Assembly (NCBI GenBank): GCA_035547055.1
Contig: DASZVN010000223.1
Location: 1-6,991 of the forward strand
DNA length: 6,991 nucleotides
Source of the DNA: DASZVN01 sp035547055
GTDB taxonomy: Bacteria > Pseudomonadota > Alphaproteobacteria > Rhizobiales > Methylopilaceae
Direction: 5' to 3'
Of this stretch, positions 1-5,186 are shown piece by piece. Made by a program: the position numbers and the translations under genes. The notes under the pieces were generated by a model. It was not told the origin of the DNA. It did no database searches and saw nothing but the letters and a program-made list of their open reading frames with translations. The first letter of the stretch is position 1; every line of letters begins with the position of its first letter.

Positions 1-1311
1 GATGCCGCGGACGGCGAGCGACATCTTGGCGACCGCGATCTTGAGGACGCCGTGCGCCAGCTCCGGCGCATCCATGTTGAGCGGCCACAGCCGCTCGCCG
101 AGGCCGCGCCGCGCCGCCTCGACGTCGAGCAGCATCTCGCCGCCGAGGAAGCTCGTCGCCCCGATGCGGCCGAGGACGACGTTGGCGTCGGTCACCGTCG
201 GCTCGGTGCCGCCGCGGGAATAGGCGATCGGGCCGGGATCGGAGCCGGCGCTCTGCGGGCCGAGGCGGAGCGCGCCGACCTCGTCGATCCAGGCGATCGA
301 GCCGCCGCCGGCGCCGACCTCGACGATGTCGACCACCGGGAACATCACCGGATGGCCGCTCTGCGGCCCGCCGATGTGGTAGCCCTGCGCCACCGAGACC
401 TCGCCGGCCTTGATGAGGCTGGTCTTGGCGGTGGTGCCGCCCATGTCGAAGGAGATGACGTTGGGAAGGCCGAGGCGGCGGCCGACCTCGGCCGCGGCAA
501 TGACGCCGCCGACCGGGCCCGACTCCATCATCGCGACCGGGAGCTTCTTCGCGGTCTCCGGCGCCATCACCCCGCCGTTCGACTGCATCACCTGGAAGCG
601 GCCGGTGAAACCCTCCTCGGCGAGGCGGTCCTCGATGCGGCCGACATAGCGGCTGGTCTCGGGGCCGATATAGGCGTTCATCACCGTGGTCGAGGTGCGC
701 TCGTACTCGCGGTATTCGCGCACGATCTCGTGCGACAGCGAGACGTAGGTGCCGTTCAGCACCGCGCCGAGCGCCCGGCCCATCGCGGCCTCGTGCGCCG
801 GGTTGGCCCACGAGTGCAGGAACGAGACCGCCACCGCCTCCGCGCCGCTCGCCTTGACCGCCGCGGCGACCCGCGCGGCCTCGGCGGCGTCGAGCGGCCT
901 CAGCACCTCGCCGGACGCATAGAGCCGCTCGTCGACCTCGAAGGTGAGCGAACGCGGCGCCAGCGGGCGCGGCCGCCTGAAGAAGAAATTGTAGGCCTCG
1001 GGCCGGTTCTGGCGGCCGATCTTGTAGACGTCGCGGGTGCCCTTGGTGACGACCAGCGCGGTCTTCGCCCCGGTCTCCTCGATCGCGATGTTGATCGCGA
1101 TGGTCGAGCCGTGGACGATCTCGGCCGCGGCGGCGGGCGCGATGCCGGCCTTGCCGAGGCAGTCCCACACCCCCTGCGACAGCTCGGCGTGGGTCGTCAG
1201 CGCCTTCGCCTGCAGCACGCGCCCACCCGCGGCGTCGTAGGCCACGAGGTCGGTGAAGGTGCCGCCGATATCGACGGCGACGCTCAGGGTGGATGCACGA
1301 CTGTCGGACAA
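1..1311 (-). CDS. Hydantoinase/oxoprolinase family protein, A subunit (HyuA-like), N-terminal 437 residues, cut by window start
   Basis: The minus strand is open from a TTG codon at 1311 down to base 1, and the protein continues outside the window; the family is usually about 680-700 residues, so roughly a third is missing. Members hydrolyse cyclic amides such as hydantoins or 5-oxoproline using ATP, or form part of acetone/acetophenone-type carboxylases, usually with a B subunit. Seen in the sequence: the N-terminal phosphate-binding motif VDIGGTFTD (residues 13-21), HGSTIAIN starting at residue 67, IGRQNRPEAYNFFFRRP from residue 98, a second nucleotide-binding motif FDMGGTTAKT around residue 289, then VEVGAGGGSIAWID, GPQSAGSDPGPIAYSRGG and TEPTVTDAN, all in family order. 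An in-frame TGA at 1335-1333 limits the start, and no ATG or GTG lies between it and the first motif, so TTG with GAGGGGG five bases upstream is chosen. It probably shares a transcript with the transporter genes upstream. N-methylhydantoinase, oxoprolinase and carboxylase roles cannot be separated here. Confidence 0.93.
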   Translation of the reverse strand, partial: MSDSRASTLSVAVDIGGTFTDLVAYDAAGGRVLQAKALTTHAELSQGVWDCLGKAGIAPAAAAEIVHGSTIAINIAIEETGAKTALVVTKGTRDVYKIGRQNRPEAYNFFFRRPRPLAPRSLTFEVDERLYASGEVLRPLDAAEAARVAAAVKASGAEAVAVSFLHSWANPAHEAAMGRALGAVLNGTYVSLSHEIVREYREYERTSTTVMNAYIGPETSRYVGRIEDRLAEEGFTGRFQVMQSNGGVMAPETAKKLPVAMMESGPVGGVIAAAEVGRRLGLPNVISFDMGGTTAKTSLIKAGEVSVAQGYHIGGPQSGHPVMFPVVDIVEVGAGGGSIAWIDEVGALRLGPQSAGSDPGPIAYSRGGTEPTVTDANVVLGRIGATSFLGGEMLLDVEAARRGLGERLWPLNMDAPELAHGVLKIAVAKMSLAVRGI

Positions 1312-1316
1312 CGCTA

Positions 1317-1323
1317 CCCCCTC
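1317..1323 (-). promoter_or_regulatory. Ribosome binding site that decides the TTG start of the hydantoinase gene
   Basis: Read on the minus strand the bases are GAGGGGG, followed by a five-base spacer (TAGCG) and the TTG at 1311. Position and purine content fit a Shine-Dalgarno sequence. The in-frame stop at 1335-1333, just upstream, leaves no other plausible initiator before the VDIGGT motif. Confidence 0.6.
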
Positions 1324-1360
1324 GGCACCGCCTCACCTGTCATGGCCGGGCTTCTTCCTT

Positions 1361-1420
1361 GTAGGGTGGGCAAGCGATGCTTGCCACGTCGGGCATCGGC
1401 GTGGCCGATGCCCATCCTGC
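1361..1420. repeat. Branched palindromic repeat (GTAGGGTGGGC type) between permease and hydantoinase genes
   Basis: The outer arms 1361-1371 (GTAGGGTGGGC) and 1410-1420 (GCCCATCCTGC) pair along 11 positions, counting two G-T wobbles. Inside lie two hairpins: CAAGC-gat-GCTTG (1371-1383) and a perfect ten-base-pair stem GGGCATCGGC-gtg-GCCGATGCCC (1391-1413). The inner and outer stems share a few bases, so alternative folds or a cruciform-like branched shape are possible. Elements starting TAGGGTGGGCAAGC are, from memory, dispersed in many proteobacterial genomes; copy number here is unknown. It sits in the 121-base gap inside the presumed operon. Confidence 0.75.
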
Positions 1421-1432
1421 GAAATCGGCCCT

Positions 1433-2242
1433 TCACATCCCCACCCGTCGCCAGCGGGTGACGCGGCGCTCGGCGAGGCGCACCAGCTCGTTCAGGACGA
1501 TGGCGATGGCGGCGAGCACCGCGATCAGGGCGAACAGCGGCGCCGGGTCGAAGGTCTGGGCGAACACCTGGGTGTAGTAGCCGATCCCGGCCATCGAGAC
1601 ATAGAGCTCGGCGAGGATCACGCCGATCAGGGTCACCGTCATCGCGAGGCGCAGCCCGGCGAACAGGCTCGGCACCATGTGGGGAAACATCACGTGGCGG
1701 GCGATCTCGAGCCGGCTCGCGCCCATCGAGCGGGCGCCGGCAAGGAGGAGCGGGTTCACGTTCCGCATCCCGGCGACGACATTGATGATGACCGGGAAGA
1801 CGCCATGGCTGAAGCCGAAGAAGATCTTCGCGACCGGGCCGATGCCGAACGCGAGGATCACCAGCGGCAGCATCACCACCTGCGGGATCGCGTAGAGCAG
1901 CAGCACGACCGGCAGCGCCATCCGCCGCGCGCCCGTGTTCCAGCCGATCAGGACGCCGAGGCCGACGCCGACGATCATCGACGCCGTGAAGGCGAGCGCG
2001 ACCTCGACCAGCGTCAGGCCGACCGCGCGCATCACCGCGCCGTCGCTGAAGATGTGGGTGAACAGCGCCACCGCGACCGCGCTCGGCGGGCTCACGAAAT
2101 CCTTGTCGGCGAAGAACGCGCCGTAGACCTGCCAGATCGCGAACAGGAGCAGGACGACGCCCGCCCGGGTCAGGCGCACCAGGGCGTCGTGGCCGAGGAG
2201 GCCGCCATGGCGGCGCGGCGCGGCGGCCTGCTCAGCGCTCAC
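1433..2242 (-). CDS. ABC transporter permease, NitT/TauT (SsuC/TauC-like) family, second permease subunit
   Basis: This 269-residue inner-membrane protein is a typical BPD_transp_1 permease that forms half of the translocation channel. Hydrophobic segments are visible at about residues 27-42, 75-101, 108-132, 137-157, 193-213 and 234-251, giving the usual six-helix pattern. The cytoplasmic EAA-type coupling loop, which contacts the ATPase, is at 166-191 (LLAGARSMGASRLEIARHVM, ending in P). It ends with a basic tail (RRVTRWRRVGM). The start is a GTG at 2242 that overlaps the end of the preceding permease gene by 11 bases (GTGAGCGCTGA), with GAGGG about ten bases upstream, so translational coupling is likely. 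It differs clearly in sequence from its neighbour, so the two probably form a heterodimer. The family is certain; the imported substrate is unknown. Confidence 0.95.
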   Translation of the reverse strand: MSAEQAAAPRRHGGLLGHDALVRLTRAGVVLLLFAIWQVYGAFFADKDFVSPPSAVAVALFTHIFSDGAVMRAVGLTLVEVALAFTASMIVGVGLGVLIGWNTGARRMALPVVLLLYAIPQVVMLPLVILAFGIGPVAKIFFGFSHGVFPVIINVVAGMRNVNPLLLAGARSMGASRLEIARHVMFPHMVPSLFAGLRLAMTVTLIGVILAELYVSMAGIGYYTQVFAQTFDPAPLFALIAVLAAIAIVLNELVRLAERRVTRWRRVGM

Positions 2243-2987
2243 GGACGCGGCCCTCGATCTGCGACAGCACGAGGTTGAGGACGGTCGTCGTCAGCACGAC
2301 GAAGACGATCCACGAATACATCCGTGCCGGGTCCATCAGCTCGGCGGCGAGCTCGATGTTCTTGCCGATGCCGGCCGCGGCCGACAGCTCCTCGCCGCCG
2401 AGGACCGAAGCAAGGCAGATCAGGAAGGAGATGCGCAGCCCGGTCACGATCACCGGCAGGGCGGACGGCACCAGCACGTGGCGGAACAGGCCGAACGGCG
2501 AGGCCCCCATCGAGCGCGCCGCCCACAGGAAGCGCCGCTCGACCCGCGAGAAGCCGGCGATGGTGTTCAGCGCCACCGGGAAGAAGCCGTAGAGCGCGCC
2601 ATAGGCGATCTTCGAGCCCGGGCCGATGCCGAAGAACAGCACGAACAGCGGGAAGAACAGGATGATCGGGATGGTGAAGAGGTTGGCGATCAGGGGCTCG
2701 AACACCTCGGTCAGAAAGCGCGAGCGGGTGACGAAATAGCCGGCGAGGAGGCCGGCGACGACCGCCAGCGCATAGGCCTCGACGATGGTGAGGAGCGTGA
2801 GGCGCACGGCGGCCCAGGCTTCGCCGGTCGAGAACAACTGGTCGATGGTCCTCGCGACGAGACCGACCGGCGGCAGGAACAGCGGCATCACCGCATGGGT
2901 CTTGGTCACGCCCCACCACACCCCGATCACGATCGCGACGAAGGCGATCTGGACCGAGCGCGCGGCGAAGCCCGAGGTCGCGCCCAT
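2232..2987 (-). CDS. ABC transporter permease, NitT/TauT (SsuC/TauC-like) family, first permease subunit
   Basis: This 251-residue integral membrane protein is the first of two adjacent permeases. Helices are apparent near residues 11-27, 62-86, 100-120, 127-146, 175-197 and 224-242. The EAA-type cytoplasmic loop spans about 153-178, with the core AARSMGASPFGLFRHVLVP, as expected for docking to the ATPase. The stretch VLGGEELSAAAGIG (residues 195-208) corresponds to the GxG-type segment found after the loop in this family. The ATG at 2987 follows the ATPase stop by three bases (TGAGCGATG), and the gene overlaps the second permease by 11 bases, so ATPase and both permeases form one translationally linked block. 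The Shine-Dalgarno is weak and G-rich, lying in the ATPase gene's 3' end, consistent with coupling. Length is normal for the family. Confidence 0.95.
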   Translation of the reverse strand: MGATSGFAARSVQIAFVAIVIGVWWGVTKTHAVMPLFLPPVGLVARTIDQLFSTGEAWAAVRLTLLTIVEAYALAVVAGLLAGYFVTRSRFLTEVFEPLIANLFTIPIILFFPLFVLFFGIGPGSKIAYGALYGFFPVALNTIAGFSRVERRFLWAARSMGASPFGLFRHVLVPSALPVIVTGLRISFLICLASVLGGEELSAAAGIGKNIELAAELMDPARMYSWIVFVVLTTTVLNLVLSQIEGRVRER

Positions 2988-2990
2988 CGC

Positions 2991-3851
2991 TCAGCCCCCG
3001 CCGCCCGGAGCGCCGCCGCCCTGCATCGCCATGGTCTTGCGGATCTCGTCCCGCAGCAGCTCGTAGAGCTCGTTGCGAAGCTCGGAAAAGCGCGGCTCCA
3101 GCATGAAGTCCGGCGAGCGCGGGTGCGGCTCCTCGACACGGACGATCTTCTTGATCGCGGCGGGGCGGGCGGTCAGCACGACGATGCGGTCGGACAGGAA
3201 CACCGCCTCCGCCAGGCTGTGGGTGACGAACACAATGGTCTTGCCCGTCTTGGCGAGCAGGCTTGACAGGTCCTCGCCGAGCACCATCCGCGTCTGCTCG
3301 TCCAGCGCGGCGAAGGGCTCGTCCATCAGGATGATGTCGGTGCCCATGGCGATGCCGCGGGCGAGGTTGACGCGCTGGCGCATGCCGACCGAGAGCTGGT
3401 CGGGGTAGTGGCCGGCGAACTGGACCATGCCGACCGCGGCCAGCGCCTCCTGCGTCCGCGCCTCCCACTCGGCGTGCGGCACGCCCTGGAACTTCAGCGC
3501 GACGCGGAAATTCTCGGTCACCGTGTACCACGGGAACAGCGTGCTCTCCTGGAACACGAAGGCCATGTCGTTCGGCAGCGGCGCCGCGACTTTCTTGCCC
3601 GCGACCTCGACCGTGCCGGCGGTCTGCGGCAGGAGGCCGCCGATGATGTTGAGGAGGGTGCTCTTGCCGCAGCCCGACGGGCCGAGCAGGCAGACGAACT
3701 CGCCGCGCCGGATATCGAGCGTGACCTCCGAGAGCGCCATGACGCCGAGGCCGGTGCCCTCGCCGAAGCGCTTGGTAACGCCCTTCACGGATATCGCGAC
3801 CGGCCGCTCCGTCGCGGCCGGCGCGCGCGCCTGGTCGAAGGCCACGGTCAT
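2991..3851 (-). CDS. ABC transporter ATP-binding protein, NitT/TauT (SsuB/TauB-like) family
   Basis: This 286-residue cytoplasmic ATPase powers the two adjacent permeases. Visible motifs in order: Walker A GPSGCGKST (57-65), Q-loop glutamine at 101 in VFQESTLFPW, signature LSVGMRQRV (153-161), Walker B IILMDEP (173-179), D-loop AALD (181-184), and H-loop histidine at 211 in VTHS. Everything needed for ATP hydrolysis is present. The signature is unusual in having valine where LSGGM is normal. A C-terminal extension after about residue 245 ends in a glycine-rich tail (GGGAPGGGG), longer than the minimal nucleotide-binding domain. The ATG at 3851 has GGAG a few bases upstream. The gap to the binding-protein gene before it is occupied by a palindromic repeat that ends about ten bases from this start codon. 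Confidence 0.96.
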   Translation of the reverse strand: MTVAFDQARAPAATERPVAISVKGVTKRFGEGTGLGVMALSEVTLDIRRGEFVCLLGPSGCGKSTLLNIIGGLLPQTAGTVEVAGKKVAAPLPNDMAFVFQESTLFPWYTVTENFRVALKFQGVPHAEWEARTQEALAAVGMVQFAGHYPDQLSVGMRQRVNLARGIAMGTDIILMDEPFAALDEQTRMVLGEDLSSLLAKTGKTIVFVTHSLAEAVFLSDRIVVLTARPAAIKKIVRVEEPHPRSPDFMLEPRFSELRNELYELLRDEIRKTMAMQGGGAPGGGG

Positions 3852-3861
3852 GCGCTCCGCC

Positions 3862-3957
3862 TGTCATTGCGAGCGAAGCGAAGCAATCCAAGGGCCGCGG
3901 GCGTGGGCGCTCGTTGCCGCTGGATTGCTTCGTCGGCTCCGCCTCCCCGCAATGACG
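3862..3957. repeat. REP-like palindromic intergenic element (TGTCATTGCGAGCGAAGC type)
   Basis: The left arm, 3862-3890, begins TGTCATTGCGAGCGAAGCGA and ends AAGCAATCCA. The right arm, 3921-3957, begins TGGATTGCTTCG and ends GCAATGACG. The arm ends are complementary (TGTCATTGC with GCAATGACG, GAAGCAATCCA with TGGATTGCTTC), while the middle of the right arm has diverged and is about eight bases longer. The spacer, 3891-3920, is G+C rich. Chance translations of this element give the peptides CERSEAIQ and DCFASLAMT, which I recall as common false gene calls in alphaproteobacteria. It fills most of the 136 bases between binding-protein and ATPase genes. A role in mRNA stability is inference. Confidence 0.85.
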
Positions 3958-3987
3958 GCAAGGAGGCGGGCTCAGGAATGACGACGC

Positions 3988-4980
3988 TCACTTCCCGAGC
4001 TTCACCGGGACGAATTCGCTCGTGTACATCTGGTCGGGCGCCGGCTCGGTCTTCAGGATGCCGAGCGCGACCAGCGACTGCGCCACCACCTTCACCGCGT
4101 TGGGATCGAAGGCGCCGTCGTTCGAGAGCATCTTGACGATGTCGGTCGGGTAAGTCTTGCGCACCACGGCCTCGGGCGCGTTCAGGAGCTTCTCGCCGAC
4201 CTTCAGCGTCGGCTCCTCGTGGGTCTTCATGTAGGCCACGGTCTCGAACCAGCCCTTGAGGAACTTCCTGACGGTGTCGGGGTGGTTCTTGATGAGGTCG
4301 TCGCGGGCGAAGATGACGTGGGTGATGAAGTCCGTCACCACGCTGCCGAGCGGCAGGATGATGCGGCCCTCCTTGTTGACCTCCAGCGTCGCGCCCTCGG
4401 TGGTGGTGCCGATCGAGGCCTGGATGGCGCCGGTCTTCATCGCCGCGAGCTGGTTGCGCTCGCTGCCGACCGGGGTCGGCTGCAGCGCGTCGGCGCCGGT
4501 CCAGCCCTTTTCGGCGGAGAGCTTCTTGACCAGCCAATAGGTCAGCGAGCCCGCCGTGGTGCAGCCGATCTTCGCGCCCTTGAGGTCGTCGAGGCTCTTG
4601 GCCTTGAGGTTGCTGGTCGCGACCAGCGCCATGTCGTCCGGCGCGCCGGCCATCGCCGCGACCGCCTTGGCCGGCACGCCCTTGACCGCGTAGCCCATCG
4701 CCGGACCGGAGCCCAGGCCGAAATCGACCGAGCCGGCCGCCATCGCCTGCTGAAGCTGGGCGTCGCCATTGAAGGACAGGATCTTGAGGTCGATGCCGTT
4801 CTTCTTCCAGATGCCGGCCTCGACGCCGACGTCGGGCACGCCGAAGACGAAGGCGGTCGCGACCGCGCGGCCCACCGTGACGGGGATCAGGTCCTCCGCC
4901 GCCGCGGGTTTCGCTCCGCCGAGCGCAAGTGCGCCGGCGATCGCCGCCGCTGCAAGGAACCGTGCGTTCGCCCAGGCCAT
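3988..4980 (-). CDS. Periplasmic substrate-binding protein, NitT/TauT (SsuA/THI5/NMT1-like) family
   Basis: This 330-residue exported protein should bind the substrate and deliver it to the permease pair. The N-terminus MAWANARFLAAAAIAGALAL followed by GGAKPAAA is a Sec-type signal peptide, with a likely cut after residue 28 (AAA before EDL). The mature part shows the family pattern: a first strand (IPVTVGRAVATAFVFGVPDV), EAGIWKKNGIDLKILSFNGD, QQAMAAGSVDFGLGSGPAMG, then DDLKGAKIGCTTAGS at the domain hinge and HPDTVRKFLKGWFE near the end. The ATG at 4980 is preferred over one 36 bases upstream, because GGGAGGA lies a few bases before it and translation begins directly with the signal peptide. 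It heads the transporter operon, and the following gene lies 136 bases away across a palindromic repeat. NitT/TauT relatives bind nitrate, taurine, sulfonates or pyrimidine-type compounds; the actual ligand is not predictable. Confidence 0.94.
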   Translation of the reverse strand: MAWANARFLAAAAIAGALALGGAKPAAAEDLIPVTVGRAVATAFVFGVPDVGVEAGIWKKNGIDLKILSFNGDAQLQQAMAAGSVDFGLGSGPAMGYAVKGVPAKAVAAMAGAPDDMALVATSNLKAKSLDDLKGAKIGCTTAGSLTYWLVKKLSAEKGWTGADALQPTPVGSERNQLAAMKTGAIQASIGTTTEGATLEVNKEGRIILPLGSVVTDFITHVIFARDDLIKNHPDTVRKFLKGWFETVAYMKTHEEPTLKVGEKLLNAPEAVVRKTYPTDIVKMLSNDGAFDPNAVKVVAQSLVALGILKTEPAPDQMYTSEFVPVKLGK

Positions 4981-4983
4981 GAC

Positions 4984-4991
4984 TTCCTCCC
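4984..4991 (-). promoter_or_regulatory. Ribosome binding site of the substrate-binding-protein gene
   Basis: On the minus strand GGGAGGAAGTC precedes the ATG at 4980. The GGAGG core has near-consensus sequence and normal spacing, and it decides between this start and the in-frame ATG 36 bases further upstream. Confidence 0.75.
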
Positions 4992-5020
4992 GCCGCTGCA
5001 ATTGTTGAGGCGTCAAGAAA

Positions 5021-5071
5021 CGTGGCGCAGGACCGATCGGTTATCTGTTCGCACGGGGCGCCGGCGCCACG
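5021..5071. repeat. Nested inverted repeats in the leader of the transporter operon
   Basis: Arms CGTGGCGC (5021-5028) and GCGCCACG (5064-5071) are exact eight-base inverted repeats. They enclose the perfect palindrome ACCGATCGGT (5032-5041), and a further perfect palindrome GGCGCCGGCGCC (5057-5068) overlaps the right arm. If transcription of the transporter operon starts near 5077, all of this is in its untranslated leader and could fold; otherwise the short palindrome could be an operator. High G+C content makes such palindromes fairly easy to find by chance, so a function is not established. Confidence 0.35.
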
Positions 5072-5083
5072 ATCGCCCGACGA

Positions 5084-5112
5084 TTTGGACTGCTCCGTCC
5101 GGCCTTTGTCAA
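5084..5112 (-). promoter_or_regulatory. Candidate promoter of the transporter operon
   Basis: On the minus strand a perfect -35 hexamer TTGACA (5112-5107) is followed after 17 bases by TCCAAA (5089-5084), a weak -10. Exact inverted six-base arms CCGTCC (5095-5100) and GGACGG (5121-5126) flank the -35 symmetrically and could mark a repressor site. The start would fall near 5077, giving a leader of about 97 bases. Supported only by consensus match and position. Confidence 0.35.
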
Positions 5113-5132
5113 CCGGGCGAGGACGGCCGAAA

Positions 5133-5161
5133 TCGACGCGGGCCGCCTTCTGTGCTAGGGT
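5133..5161 (+). promoter_or_regulatory. Candidate promoter of the amidohydrolase gene
   Basis: TCGACG (5133-5138, four of six matches to TTGACA) and TAGGGT (5156-5161) are separated by 17 bases. A TG lies a few bases ahead of the -10. Transcription would begin about 20 bases before the ATG at 5187, leaving room for the weak AAAGG ribosome site around 5174-5178. The pattern is plausible for alphaproteobacterial housekeeping sigma but not proven. Confidence 0.4.
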
Positions 5162-5186
5162 TTCTTCGGGACGAAAGGCATTTGCC

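Noticed and set aside
1316..1417. Short minus-strand frame starting MGIGHADARRGKHRLPT in the 1361-1420 repeat
   Set aside because: It is a translation of the repeat element itself; the peptide resembles artefacts that recur wherever such repeats lie, and no convincing ribosome site precedes it.
52..2278. Long plus-strand open frames (52-1461 and 1253-2278)
   Set aside because: They are antisense to the hydantoinase and permease genes, with Arg/Ala/Asp-rich, low-complexity translations typical of the complement of high-GC genes; no family motif is seen.
4981..5016. Upstream ATG at 5016 for the binding protein
   Set aside because: It would put 12 polar and charged residues before the signal peptide and use the strong GGGAGGA ribosome site as coding sequence; the ATG at 4980 fits better.
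5022..5186. Upstream in-frame start extending the amidohydrolase by 55 residues
   Set aside because: The family begins at the VDSHFH motif a few residues after the ATG at 5187; the extension crosses the candidate promoter and has no homology-like features.
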